Source: a virus
Virus record (IMG/VR): IMGVR_UViG_3300008448_000070
Coordinates: 1 to 64,000 of that record
Length of the DNA: 64,000 nucleotides
Reading direction: 5' to 3' (one strand)
Shown: piece by piece, positions 1 through 8,192 of the stretch
Layout of the letters: each line of letters begins with the position of its first letter
Position numbering within the stretch: position 1 is the first letter of the stretch
The notes under the pieces: model-generated
Seen by the model: only the letters and a program-made list of their open reading frames with translations
What the model was told of the DNA's origin: nothing
Databases searched by the model: none
Position numbers and translations under genes: made by a program

Positions 1-2292
1 TGACGCAGAAACTCCTGTTGATCCTGAATCAATAACTTCAAAACCAGTGTATCTTTCAAATGGGGAGTAAGCATTTAATCTTATAATGTTATCATCAAGT
101 TCTACTGTTGTAGACTGAATTGTTACACTTGTTGCTCCACCCAATACTTCAAGATTACCCGAAACATATAAGTTTGCCTGTAATTGTGTGTTTCCTGTTA
201 CTGTTAAGACACCATTTACAGTTACATCACCATTGATTGTTTGACCACCCTCAACTGTTAATGAACCTGAAGTTCTGATATCTCCATCACTATTATCAAT
301 TTCTAATTGACCATTTCCAATTTTTAATGTTGTTCCGTTGAATGTTAAACCACTATAATCTTCTAAGGAACCACCAGCACCAGCAACAACTAATCTATAT
401 TGTGTTAAATCTTCAACAGTTGCAGATGCTAATGTTGATTCACCATCTACCTCTAAACTATTTTTAAAATATGCCGAACCAGTTACATCTAATGTTGAAT
501 TGATTCCAACAGCACCTTTTAATTCTGATGTTGATAATACTTCTAATGTATCTTGTAGTTCGGTTGTACCTGTCACAGTTAAATCACCATCAATTGTTGT
601 TGAACCTGTAAGACCTATTGTACTTGTACCAATTAATAATTTTCTTAACCATGTAGAACCATTGTATTCTGAAATATTAAATCCACCGGTTCCACTGTTT
701 CTTGAATCAAATACAAATTCCGCACCACCTCTTTGAGTTGCGGTACTATAGTTATTACCAAACATTTGGTAATAAGAACCTAAAATAGAAGAACCATCGT
801 AGAAACCGTAAATAGTATTTGCAGTATCATCAGAAACTCTAATTTGTCTTGTACCTGTTAAATTAATGTGACCATCAACACTTAATGATTGACTAACTGT
901 TGTATCAATATTAATTGTTACACCACTTAATGAATCAATTGTTATTGTATTAGTATTATCATCTATCTTTAAGAAATTGGTATCATCACCAAAGAAACTA
1001 TATGCGGCATTACCCTTGATATGGATATCGGAAGGTGCTGTGTTATATATTCTGAAATCTCTTGAGTCGTTTAAATCTGGTCTTAAATATAATGAACCAG
1101 TACCTTGAATATTTGTTACTTCGAGTGCACCCGATAAATTTAAATTACCATTATCGAAAGTTAAACCACTATAATCAACCAATTGACCATCTGCACCAAC
1201 AACAACTAATCTTTTTTCTGTTAAATCTTCAACCAAAACAGAACCACTCAATGTTGTTGTACCACTTACTGTTAAATCACCAGGTAAATAAAGATTTGTT
1301 GTTGATATGCCACCAATATTAATATTCTCAATAAATGCGGTACCACTAACATATAAATCTTTCCAAGCATTTGTAGGTGAACCTAAATCAAATAAATTTG
1401 AACCCGATGGAATAATAGACGAACTGACTTCACCATTAAAATCAATTATATCACCACCTTGGTTATCACCAATTGTAATGTTACCCTTCATTGTAATAGA
1501 ACCTGAAGTTCTGATGTTACCGGTACTATTATCAACTTCGAATTGACCTTGACCGATATTAAACGTAGTTCCGTCAAATGTTAAATTAGCACTATCTTCG
1601 AGTAATCCACCTGTGCCAACAATAACTAATCTATTATCCGTCAAACCTGTTATGGTAACTGAATCATTAAAAATCGTATCACCTGTAACATTTAAATCAC
1701 CTTGTAGATAAGAATTACTTGTTACAGTTAAAGATCCCGTGATTTCAGTTTTTATATTAATTCTTAAACCGTCTGTTTCATCGATAGAAGCGGTTGCAGC
1801 ACCATCAGCAATTTTATCTAATTGTAATCCAGTAACACCACTTGCAGGTATATTATATAAATTTGTACCATCTCCCTTAAATGAACCTGTAAACATGGAA
1901 GAAGAAACCGCGGTAATATTTGCAGTTGTACCTGTTAGATTATTGATAGTGACACCAGAAATTAGATTACCTTCGATGTTACCCGTAAGATCTAATCTTG
2001 TGTTACCCGCTTGACTTAAAATATATAAGGATTCATTTCCACTCGCATAGAAAGGAGTACCATCAAGAACGGAACCATGTGAACCCGCAGTAAGAGTAGG
2101 TGCATTTGATCCTTGATATATTTTTGAAGCGGCTTTGTAGGCTCCAGCAACACCATCGGTATCACCAACGAACATCCAAGGTCCGTTCATATCACCAATA
2201 GATCCGGTTGCAATTATTAATTCACCTTTTCTCGCCGTTACATCTTTGAGGGTTGTTATACCACCCCTCCTGTGTTTGATTATTTGTGCCAT
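1..2292 (-). CDS. Tail-fibre-like virion protein (3' end outside window)
   Basis: About 764 codons are open from ATG at 2292 to the left edge, so the C-terminus is missing. The N-terminus (MAQIIKHRRGG) is of a type common at the start of phage fibre or structural proteins. The body has at least three copies of an ~80-residue beta-rich module with the signature RLVVVG..G.L.D.S.LTF.GTT, followed by IDNS.G.IRTSGS. Short GSLTVTG/GDLTVTG strands separate them. Near the left edge lies a TTVELDDNIIRLN strand that matches TTIDLGDNIITLN in the next protein, so the two are related. Inferred role: trimeric tail fibre or baseplate-attached fibre. A TATTTAT motif precedes the start. Confidence 0.75.
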   Translation of the reverse strand, partial: MAQIIKHRRGGITTLKDVTARKGELIIATGSIGDMNGPWMFVGDTDGVAGAYKAASKIYQGSNAPTLTAGSHGSVLDGTPFYASGNESLYILSQAGNTRLDLTGNIEGNLISGVTINNLTGTTANITAVSSSMFTGSFKGDGTNLYNIPASGVTGLQLDKIADGAATASIDETDGLRINIKTEITGSLTVTSNSYLQGDLNVTGDTIFNDSVTITGLTDNRLVIVGTGGLLEDSANLTFDGTTFNIGQGQFEVDNSTGNIRTSGSITMKGNITIGDNQGGDIIDFNGEVSSSIIPSGSNLFDLGSPTNAWKDLYVSGTAFIENINIGGISTTNLYLPGDLTVSGTTTLSGSVLVEDLTEKRLVVVGADGQLVDYSGLTFDNGNLNLSGALEVTNIQGTGSLYLRPDLNDSRDFRIYNTAPSDIHIKGNAAYSFFGDDTNFLKIDDNTNTITIDSLSGVTINIDTTVSQSLSVDGHINLTGTRQIRVSDDTANTIYGFYDGSSILGSYYQMFGNNYSTATQRGGAEFVFDSRNSGTGGFNISEYNGSTWLRKLLIGTSTIGLTGSTTIDGDLTVTGTTELQDTLEVLSTSELKGAVGINSTLDVTGSAYFKNSLEVDGESTLASATVEDLTQYRLVVAGAGGSLEDYSGLTFNGTTLKIGNGQLEIDNSDGDIRTSGSLTVEGGQTINGDVTVNGVLTVTGNTQLQANLYVSGNLEVLGGATSVTIQSTTVELDDNIIRLNAYSPFERYTGFEVIDSGSTGVSAS

Positions 2293-2318
2293 GTTTACGT
2301 TATGTTATATTTTATTAT

Positions 2319-2325
2319 ATAAATA
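2319..2325 (-). promoter_or_regulatory. Recurrent TATTTAT gene-start motif
   Basis: On the gene strand this reads AAAGTATTTATATAA and lies 27 nt before the ATG at 2292. It is almost identical to the motif before the neighbouring fibre gene (AAAGTATTTATGTTAA). Proposed phage promoter element; see findings. Confidence 0.45.
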
Positions 2326-2337
2326 CTTTATTTTAAA

Positions 2338-3066
2338 TTAAAAAAAACCATCTCCACAGTCAATAACCGTCTTGTCAGTCACATATTCAGCCAAAATTAC
2401 ATCTTGTAATTTTATTGATGCAGATATAATTTGCCCGCTAATTTCATTTTTCATAATTTTCATTGCTCCTGATACCACAAGAGATTCAACTGACGGATCT
2501 AAAGTCTGAACTAAAGTTGTTTGACCTTCTACCCTCAAATCCCCTTTTATGGTAACTGAACCCGTGACTTGTAAATCGGATGTTGCACCCCAAAATGAAC
2601 CTGTCTGTTGCCAAACGTTACTATTTGCGGAAGCAACTACATCTGAAATTAATGCAACCTTCTCCTCACTTCCACTCGGACCTGCTATCCAATAATCATT
2701 GATTGAATCCCATAACAATGAACCCGAAATCTTACTTGGATTAGTTGGATCGTTAACATATAGTCCACCAAAAGACCCATTTACACCATTTAGTGTGATT
2801 ATATTATCACCTAAATCTATTGTAGTTGAGTTTACAGTAGTAGTGGTACCCGCAACCGTTAAATTACCTCCAACGATAACATCGCCAGCTGTTTGTAAAC
2901 TACCACTCAAAACAACTGAACCGGATGTATTTAAATTTCTAACATAAATTGATTCAAGATAATTAGATCCTGATCCCCCTAATGAAATGAAGGAGGCAGA
3001 TCCACTTGCATCGAGTGGTATCGTTTGTGTGTCAATCTGTAACCAGTTAATCTGTTGTAATGGCAT
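2338..3066 (-). CDS. Short fibre-like virion protein
   Basis: 242 residues. A short N-terminal segment (MPLQQINWLQID) is followed by beta-strand repeats of the GSLQTAGDVIVGGNLTVAG type, the DNIITLN strand shared with the adjacent fibre, and a QTGSFWGATSDLQVTGS segment. The last is repeated in altered form (QTGSYWSTTNNLKVTGS) in the giant fibre at 31732-39141. This suggests one module family used in several fibres of the same virion. Inferred to be a fibre or fibre-adaptor protein; no enzymatic motif is visible. Confidence 0.7.
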   Translation of the reverse strand: MPLQQINWLQIDTQTIPLDASGSASFISLGGSGSNYLESIYVRNLNTSGSVVLSGSLQTAGDVIVGGNLTVAGTTTTVNSTTIDLGDNIITLNGVNGSFGGLYVNDPTNPSKISGSLLWDSINDYWIAGPSGSEEKVALISDVVASANSNVWQQTGSFWGATSDLQVTGSVTIKGDLRVEGQTTLVQTLDPSVESLVVSGAMKIMKNEISGQIISASIKLQDVILAEYVTDKTVIDCGDGFF

Positions 3067-3087
3067 TTAAAAAGTAAAGTCTTTAAC

Positions 3088-3094
3088 ATAAATA
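3088..3094 (-). promoter_or_regulatory. Recurrent TATTTAT gene-start motif
   Basis: AAAGTATTTATGTTAA on the gene strand, 22 nt before the ATG at 3066. It shares its upstream AAAG with the motif at 2319-2325. Confidence 0.45.
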
Positions 3095-3117
3095 CTTTTT
3101 ATTTGATTACAGATATG

Positions 3118-3147
3118 AAAAAGGGGAACTTTTTTTTAATTCCCCTT
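3118..3147 (-). terminator. Rho-independent-type hairpin after glutaredoxin
   Basis: AAGGGGAA (3121-3128) pairs with TTCCCCTT (3140-3147) across an 11-nt loop. On the minus strand the second arm is followed by TTTC. The first arm overlaps the last codons (Lys-Gly-Asn-stop) of the glutaredoxin gene, so it likely ends the takeover/redox operon before the fibre gene. Confidence 0.65.
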
Positions 3148-3420
3148 ATTTTTTCTTTCATTTATGATTCTAAGAATGTCTTCATCGTTTTCATAATCTA
3201 TACTTGGTACAAAAATATCAGATTCTTCACTTCCTTCATTATATATTAAAACCGTGGGAACATAATCATATCCGACTTGATCAACAACTTGTGACCACAA
3301 TTCTTCATTTGCATCTACATCAATATTAACAAATTCTATAGACGCCCTTTTTAATGTCTTTTTAATTGATGTACAATGTGGACATCCTTTTAATGTGAAT
3401 ATATATATTTTCTCAGACAT
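3136..3420 (-). CDS. Glutaredoxin
   Basis: 94 residues with a beta-strand-CPHC start (Cys13-Pro-His-Cys16) and the cis-proline region (YVPTVLIYN) of the thioredoxin fold. This is the length and active-site pattern of a dithiol glutaredoxin-like protein. Known role of the family: reducing disulfides, for example recycling ribonucleotide reductase. It overlaps the upstream thioredoxin gene by 8 nt, so the two are probably translationally coupled. The phage also carries a class II ribonucleotide reductase at 55095-57356 with a C-terminal redox Cys pair, a possible client. Exact donor and client are inference. Confidence 0.85.
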   Translation of the reverse strand: MSEKIYIFTLKGCPHCTSIKKTLKRASIEFVNIDVDANEELWSQVVDQVGYDYVPTVLIYNEGSEESDIFVPSIDYENDEDILRIINERKNKGN

Positions 3421-3724
3421 TTAAAGAATTTAATAAATCACTATAAACGTTTTTAGGATTTAACCCAACTTTTTTATTAACGAGATTTTTTCCTTCAAAA
3501 ATCATTACAGTTGGGACAGATGTTACACCCATTTGAAGTGCAAATTCCATATTTTCATCTATGTTTATTTTAACAAATTTTACATTTGTACGATTATCTT
3601 CAATTGATTCTAAAACAGGCATCAATGATCTACAGGGACCACACCAAGGTGCCCAAAAATCTACCAATAATTTACTATCCTGATCTTGTAATTGTCTTAA
3701 CTTAACTCCGTCTATGTTTTCCAT
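3413..3724 (-). CDS. Thioredoxin
   Basis: 103 residues, the usual thioredoxin length. It has the classical WCGPC active site (residues 27-31) in the FWAPWCGPC context and the cis-Pro loop TSVPTVMIF. This is a full single-domain thioredoxin, so a cytoplasmic disulfide reductase is expected. It follows the AAA+ gene after 1 nt and overlaps glutaredoxin by 8 nt. T4 encodes a thioredoxin-like protein, while T7 uses host thioredoxin as a polymerase processivity factor; which role applies here cannot be read from sequence. Confidence 0.92.
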   Translation of the reverse strand: MENIDGVKLRQLQDQDSKLLVDFWAPWCGPCRSLMPVLESIEDNRTNVKFVKINIDENMEFALQMGVTSVPTVMIFEGKNLVNKKVGLNPKNVYSDLLNSLNV

Positions 3725-3725
3725 T

Positions 3726-4793
3726 TTAAAAACCTATTTTATTTATCTTATTACTTTTAAATACTTCCACATCTATATTGTAAATGTCGGCCAAACACAT
3801 CCCTTCAAATACGCTTATATTTTTATTTAATTTTTTTAATAATTTTTCAGTATCGGGTAATGAAAGTTTTTCAAATTTGTATTCGGCGATTAACCTACCT
3901 TTTCTTAATAAAGCCTGATCGATTTTTTCTCTCTTCATGTTAAACGTTGCAACAATTTGAATTGAGAGACAGTCCCCTAAAATTCCATCAGTTAAATTTA
4001 AGATATTTGAAACACCAGCAGGTGAACCATTATTTTCTCTATCACCTATTACTCTTTCAGCATCTTCAATAATTAAAATAGAATTTTTATACTCCATCAA
4101 AAAAGGAATTATTGATGGTTCAGACAACATTTCCGCCATAGATGGTGGAATAAATAAAATATCTTTTTCTTTAATTAATGATGTTAGATATTTTATATAA
4201 GATGTTTTACCTGTACCGGGATCACCATGTAATAAAATTATACCCTTACCATTATTTTCATTCAATCTTGAGACTACTGTATTGTGTACTTTGACAAAAT
4301 CTTTACCATAATTTAATTCAAGATCCATTGGTGGGGAATATAAATCATAATCTTCTGTGTCTAAGTGACCCATATCACTTTTAACAAGTTTAATACTTGC
4401 CTTTTTCTTTTGTTTCTCAAATTTCTTAAATGTATCTAATAATTCTTTTAGATATTCTTTACCTATTTGTAAATTATAATAAATTTCAACTTGAACTAAA
4501 TTATCTTTAACATTATCTAAATTATTGTTTACTATAATTAAAAACTCTTTTTTAAAATTCTCATATAGTATTTGAGATGAATCATCTCTTCTATTTTTAC
4601 TAAAAATTTTTGCAACCTCAATAAAACCTAACTCTTCGATTTTTTTCACAACCTTAGGATCATAGTTAACCCTGATGTCAGTGTATTTTGATGGAATAAA
4701 ATCAAATTTTATTACAAAATATTGTTCAGCAGGAATTTGATGTCCATACGTTGTATCATACAACATATAATGATCTGGTATTTTTCTACTCAT
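3726..4793 (-). CDS. AAA+ ATPase with C-terminal Ile-Gly-Phe
   Basis: 355 residues. Residues 1 to about 170 form a non-ATPase domain without a recognised family. The AAA+ core follows with Walker A GDPGTGKT (190-197), Walker B ILIIEDAE (239-246), a sensor-1-like VATFN, and an arginine-rich segment (LLRKGRLI) of BCS1/proteasomal-ATPase type. The last residues are NKINKIGF. An Ile-Gly-Phe sequence is the ClpP-docking signature of ClpX-type unfoldases, and this genome encodes a ClpP. However, no aromatic pore loop is seen (the loop reads IPPSMAEML), so a remodelling ATPase unrelated to ClpP is equally possible. It lies 1 nt upstream of thioredoxin. Confidence 0.85.
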   Translation of the reverse strand: MSRKIPDHYMLYDTTYGHQIPAEQYFVIKFDFIPSKYTDIRVNYDPKVVKKIEELGFIEVAKIFSKNRRDDSSQILYENFKKEFLIIVNNNLDNVKDNLVQVEIYYNLQIGKEYLKELLDTFKKFEKQKKKASIKLVKSDMGHLDTEDYDLYSPPMDLELNYGKDFVKVHNTVVSRLNENNGKGIILLHGDPGTGKTSYIKYLTSLIKEKDILFIPPSMAEMLSEPSIIPFLMEYKNSILIIEDAERVIGDRENNGSPAGVSNILNLTDGILGDCLSIQIVATFNMKREKIDQALLRKGRLIAEYKFEKLSLPDTEKLLKKLNKNISVFEGMCLADIYNIDVEVFKSNKINKIGF

Positions 4794-4818
4794 AAATCAA
4801 AAATAACTAAATTTTATT

Positions 4819-5115
4819 TTAATTTAAAGAAAAATAACCAAAATCTTTTACTTTAAAAAATAAATTTTCTTGAAATAATTCTTCTTCAGGTTTTTTTATT
4901 ACTGATAAAGCAGCCACTGTTTTTTTCAATAACTCAAATTGTGTAATGTTTAATGTGACTTCACCCTTGTCATTAAAATTTTTTTGAGATATTTCCGCAA
5001 GATATTTGTAAAATATTTCCTCATCAACTCCCTTCAAAAAATAATCTCTTGCTTCTTGATTTTTTTGTAGATAATTTTTTACAGATTGTATGTATATTAA
5101 TACCTCTGGAGACAT
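4819..5115 (-). CDS. Hypothetical protein, 98 aa
   Basis: Not recognised. Predominantly helical and charged, with no Cys pair, signal or membrane segment. The start ATG follows the nusG stop by 1 nt, which argues for co-translation with NusG. The next gene downstream, the AAA+ ATPase, follows after 25 nt. Codon use and AT content match the neighbours. Confidence 0.7.
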   Translation of the reverse strand: MSPEVLIYIQSVKNYLQKNQEARDYFLKGVDEEIFYKYLAEISQKNFNDKGEVTLNITQFELLKKTVAALSVIKKPEEELFQENLFFKVKDFGYFSLN

Positions 5116-5116
5116 T

Positions 5117-5638
5117 TTACATTTTTTCGATTTGACTAAGATTCAATTCTATATTGTTGCTCCTTCCAAATATTTTAACCTCAACGTTCACTTTTTCACC
5201 TTTAATTTCTGAAACAATTCCATTGAAGGATTTAAAAGGTCCATCGTTTATTATGACACTTTCACCGCTAATAAATTTTATTTTTTTAGATTCTAAATGT
5301 TCTAAAAGATCATCATCTTTCAATATTCTTTTAATGTCAGATTGACTCATTAACATTGGTCTTCTATCTCCCATCAATCCCATCACATTAGGAAACATTG
5401 AGACATTTTTAATTTCATCTTCTGTTAATCTATTTTTAGTTTCAAAATATAAATAACCACTATAAATAACTTTTTCTCTTATAGTTTTTTTCTGTTTCAC
5501 CAAAATGTATTCTTTTTCTGTTGGACATACAAATCTTTCGATATAGTTTATTTTACCAAGTGAAATCTGTTTATTAAAATCTTCATTCAAAGATCTCTCT
5601 TTACCTGGCATTACTTTGATAACGTACCATAAATTCAT
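5117..5638 (-). CDS. nusG: NusG-type transcription elongation/antitermination factor
   Basis: 173 residues, close to bacterial NusG length. The NGN domain starts with LWYVIKVMPGKE, the canonical WY.....G.E pattern that binds the RNA polymerase clamp. The C-terminal KOW domain reads GESVIINDGPFKSFNGIVSEI, matching the family signature G..V....GPF..F.G.V. Family role: suppresses pausing and links RNA polymerase to Rho, NusE or other partners. A phage copy could act as an operon-specific antiterminator or displace host NusG. T4 itself has none. The window also encodes a sigma factor, so the phage seems to supply at least two transcription factors. Confidence 0.92.
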   Translation of the reverse strand: MNLWYVIKVMPGKERSLNEDFNKQISLGKINYIERFVCPTEKEYILVKQKKTIREKVIYSGYLYFETKNRLTEDEIKNVSMFPNVMGLMGDRRPMLMSQSDIKRILKDDDLLEHLESKKIKFISGESVIINDGPFKSFNGIVSEIKGEKVNVEVKIFGRSNNIELNLSQIEKM

Positions 5639-5663
5639 ATCATTATTTTTTATAAATATTTTA

Positions 5664-6500
5664 TTAATAATTCATAATTAGTAACTCAGTACCTATGTTT
5701 TTTTCTTTTTTAGTTGAGGCAGCTTTACTAAAATCTTTTTGTTCCCATCGATATTGATCTTTCGGAAACCATTGTGAGAGTAGTGGGAAATCATAATAAG
5801 ATAAACTAAATTTACCTTTGACACTCTTTATACAATTCGCTAATCTTTCATGGTCTTTAGAGTCAAAGTCGTGATTTGAATAATAATTTTCTGTTTTCCA
5901 ATATGGTGGGTCCATATAGAAGTATGTAGTTGGTGAATCATATTCTTCAACCACCTGTTGAAAATCTTTATTTTCTATAAATGTTATTTTATCAAAATGT
6001 TCACGATACTTTGGGTTTTTTAATTTGTCCATAAACACTAAAACTTTACATCTATATTTTCCTTTATAGTCCATATATGATGCTGTTTCCGGTTTAGATC
6101 CTGAAAAGACTTGACCCAAAACATAAACATATTTACAAGCGATCTCCAAACTATTTTCTTCGGTGATTACAAGATCATTACTAAAAATTTCCTTTTGGTA
6201 TGTGTTAAACATCTGTTCATACTCAGGAGGAGTATCTACTACTTTAAGTTGTTGACAAGGGTATTTTGATAATTCGTTCCAAAGAATATCGTACTGTTTT
6301 GCCCACTTAAATAAATTAGTATTTAATCTATTAAAATCATTATATACAACAGTTTTAAGATTTGGGTAATCTTTTAGATCCATGTTAAAAAACACCCAGA
6401 ACATACCTGAAAATCCCTCTACGTATGTTTCAATATCGTTAGGGATATATGTCTTAATCCATTTTCCTATTCTTGCTTTACCTCCAATATATGATATCAT
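5664..6500 (-). CDS. dam: DNA N6-adenine methyltransferase, D12 class (Dam-like)
   Basis: 278 residues. The AdoMet-binding motif at the N-terminus is YIGGKARIGKWI (family: F.GGK...), and the catalytic motif IV YMDPPYW lies near residue 198, followed by a KGKFSLSYYD segment as in D12 enzymes. T4 Dam belongs to the same class and methylates adenine in GATC-type sites; the specificity here cannot be read. No cognate restriction endonuclease is adjacent, so protection against host restriction or marking of phage DNA is more likely than a restriction-modification pair. Confidence 0.9.
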   Translation of the reverse strand: MISYIGGKARIGKWIKTYIPNDIETYVEGFSGMFWVFFNMDLKDYPNLKTVVYNDFNRLNTNLFKWAKQYDILWNELSKYPCQQLKVVDTPPEYEQMFNTYQKEIFSNDLVITEENSLEIACKYVYVLGQVFSGSKPETASYMDYKGKYRCKVLVFMDKLKNPKYREHFDKITFIENKDFQQVVEEYDSPTTYFYMDPPYWKTENYYSNHDFDSKDHERLANCIKSVKGKFSLSYYDFPLLSQWFPKDQYRWEQKDFSKAASTKKEKNIGTELLIMNY

Positions 6501-6551
6501 TATTAACTATATTATTGAAATAATATAATTAAAAAAAATCAAAAAAAGAAA

Positions 6552-6965
6552 TCAATCGTATCTCTTTGTTTTTCTATTAAATTTTTCTTTATACACCTTA
6601 TTTTCAATTTCCCATGGACCCTTATTACCATGTTCATTTACCATTTCTCTGAACTGTTTTTCATCATAATACTTACATTGTTCGGGGTATATATTTCCAA
6701 TCCCATAGTACAACATTTTTGGGAATTTTGAGGTTCTGCCGTTAGAATAGTCATATATATTTTCTTCATCTTCACACCATGCATGAGTAAATCTGTACCC
6801 GCTTAATTTTCCATGACCAGATACTATCCCATGGACTAATTTTATATTTTCAATTTTATTTGTAAACGCATTATTGAACATTAAATCAAATGCAGCATCA
6901 AAACAATCACCACCATCCGGTAGATCTTTTTTTGACATCTCATTTATAATCTGCATAATTTTCAT
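6552..6965 (-). CDS. Small Cys-His-Asp protein, possible papain-like hydrolase
   Basis: 137 residues. The sequence contains GGDCFDAAFDLM (Cys21 at the start of a helix), then LVHGIVSGHG, FTHAWCEDE (His61 on a strand) and IYDYSNG (Asp72). Cys at a helix N-terminus followed by His and Asp on strands is the triad order of papain-like/NlpC-type folds. The pattern D-C..A...LM / LVHG / HAW.E / D.SNG and the C-terminal GPWE resemble an uncharacterised family I recall in other phages and bacteria. No signal peptide, so it should act in the cytoplasm. The enzymatic role is inference. A TATTTAT motif lies 4 nt before the ATG. Confidence 0.72.
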   Translation of the reverse strand: MKIMQIINEMSKKDLPDGGDCFDAAFDLMFNNAFTNKIENIKLVHGIVSGHGKLSGYRFTHAWCEDEENIYDYSNGRTSKFPKMLYYGIGNIYPEQCKYYDEKQFREMVNEHGNKGPWEIENKVYKEKFNRKTKRYD

Positions 6966-6969
6966 ATTG

Positions 6970-6976
6970 ATAAATA
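6970..6976 (-). promoter_or_regulatory. Recurrent TATTTAT gene-start motif
   Basis: Gene strand TTCATATTTATCAAT immediately before the ATG at 6965. It lies in the 35-bp divergent region shared with the plus-strand gene starting at 7001. Confidence 0.4.
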
Positions 6977-7000
6977 TGAAAAAATGGTATATATTCTATT

Positions 7001-7153
7001 ATGGCATGTTCAAGTTGTAAAAAAAAGGAGACTTTTAAAAACGAAATTAAAGAAACGGGTGATTTAGTATCCAAAAAAATTGTTTGGTTTGCAATTATTT
7101 GGTCGATTTTGGGGTTGTATGGTTTGTATTCTTTGGTAACCAAATTTATATGA
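7001..7153 (+). CDS. 50-aa membrane protein with N-terminal CxxC
   Basis: A short ORF on the plus strand: ATG at 7001, TGA at 7151-7153. The product starts MACSSCKKKE, continues with a charged stretch, and ends with one hydrophobic helix (about residues 27-45, IVWFAIIWSILGLYGLYSLV). A Cys-x-x-Cys on the side opposite the membrane could bind metal or form a disulfide. Its stop overlaps the next start as ATGA, which supports both genes being real. Role unknown. Confidence 0.7.
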   Translation: MACSSCKKKETFKNEIKETGDLVSKKIVWFAIIWSILGLYGLYSLVTKFI

Positions 7154-7788
7154 AAAATGGCAAATACTTTATAGTACTTTTTTGTAACAAAAAAAGAAAA
7201 AAAATATTACATCGTTGTATGAAACGTACAACGATAACTGAGTATTGGCATCAATTCAAAACAAAAGTAAAACCACCATTTACTAAAATTCAAGGTGGTA
7301 AAAGAAAACAAGAGAACATATTTGAATTAGCTCTTATATACCCATATAATAGATGGGTCACATCGGTATACGTAAAAGATAGTTTAGGTAGAAATATCGA
7401 AGCAAAAATGGAAAACGATAAATTTAGAATCAAAGAAATTATTCCATATTGGGAAGAGGAACTGATATATGATTTTCAATCAAAAAAAAGAATTAGATAC
7501 TATCAATTGTTAAGTCAAATTTTACCTGTCTCTGAGATCGGTCAGATCTTCACCTTAAATAATAAACTATTGATACAGGTAGAGGATAATATAAAATTAT
7601 TTAGTAATAAAAATCCTACAGATGCGGAAAGATTATTTGAAATAATAAAAAACGATTTGTTAAATAAAAAAAGACAAAACTTTATTTTTGTCAAAGACGT
7701 TACAACACATCAGAGAAAGTTATTGTACGATATGTTAGAAAAGAAAGGTTACAAAAGAGAAGAACTTAGTCGGCATTATTCGTATTAA
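7150..7788 (+). CDS. Hypothetical protein on plus-strand island
   Basis: 212 residues if started at the ATG at 7150, which overlaps the stop of the upstream small gene by 4 nt (ATGA). Another ATG lies at 7219 (MKRTTITEYW). The open frame extends back to 7084, but that part is the out-of-frame shadow of the 50-aa gene. The protein is basic and rich in Lys, Tyr and Ile, with segments such as FTKIQGGKRKQEN and FIFVKDVTTHQRKLLYDML. No family recognised. It converges on and overlaps the minus-strand gene at 7766-8005 by 23 nt. Confidence 0.7.
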   Translation: MKNGKYFIVLFCNKKRKKILHRCMKRTTITEYWHQFKTKVKPPFTKIQGGKRKQENIFELALIYPYNRWVTSVYVKDSLGRNIEAKMENDKFRIKEIIPYWEEELIYDFQSKKRIRYYQLLSQILPVSEIGQIFTLNNKLLIQVEDNIKLFSNKNPTDAERLFEIIKNDLLNKKRQNFIFVKDVTTHQRKLLYDMLEKKGYKREELSRHYSY

Positions 7789-8005
7789 AAACTATTTCAG
7801 TCGTTCCGATTTTTATTGTGAAAGTATTTTCAGGTTTTATCTGATTGTATCTTCCAAATTTACTTTCTATTAAATCATATATTTTTTCAAACTCAACTTT
7901 GGATACTTCAAATATCAGTGTCGGTGATTTTAAATTATATTGTAATTTTTCAATTATATCAGATATCTCTGCCAACTTTGTTAAAAATTCAACTTTTTTT
8001 TCCAT
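7766..8005 (-). CDS. Hypothetical protein, 79 aa
   Basis: Not recognised. The N-terminal half is a helix with coiled-coil character (LTKLAEISDIIEKLQ). The C-terminal half is alpha/beta-like (LIFEVSKVEFEKIYDLI, then TFTIKIGTTEIVF). It overlaps the upstream small gene by 17 nt and the convergent plus-strand gene by 23 nt at its 3' end. Confidence 0.65.
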   Translation of the reverse strand: MEKKVEFLTKLAEISDIIEKLQYNLKSPTLIFEVSKVEFEKIYDLIESKFGRYNQIKPENTFTIKIGTTEIVFNTNNAD

Positions 8006-8192
8006 ATCCTAATATAATAAGTATTTTATCTAATATAGATATTTTCTTTTTTGGTTTAGGTGAGAACATTTTAGATTTATCTAAAGACTTAATCTCCTCA
8101 ATCAACTGATTCTTGTGGTTCGTCAGATCGATCTTGTCCTTCTCCATCTCCCGTTTCAACCAATCTGATGCCTGTTGTATCCTTTTGTCCAT
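7989..8192 (-). CDS. Small basic protein with hydrophobic C-terminus
   Basis: 67 residues: a charged helical N-terminal part, a basic linker (SPKPKKK) and a C-terminal hydrophobic helix (ISILDKILIILGYG) that could be amphipathic or tail-anchoring. The first 95 nt lie in another frame inside the 3' end of the gene at 8098-8553, unusually large for this genome. An internal ATG at 8147 would shorten but not remove the overlap. The gene is plausible rather than certain. Confidence 0.55.
   Translation of the reverse strand: MDKRIQQASDWLKREMEKDKIDLTNHKNQLIEEIKSLDKSKMFSPKPKKKISILDKILIILGYGKKS

Noticed and set aside
2317-2327. T4-type late promoter TATAAATACT on the plus strand
   Set aside because: It would point away from all nearby genes; the same DNA read on the gene strand fits the recurrent motif before minus-strand starts.
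6940-7143. 67-codon minus-strand frame
   Set aside because: Opposite the plus-strand 50-aa and 212-aa genes and overlapping the Cys-His-Asp gene; the plus-strand genes are better supported by the ATGA coupling and their composition.
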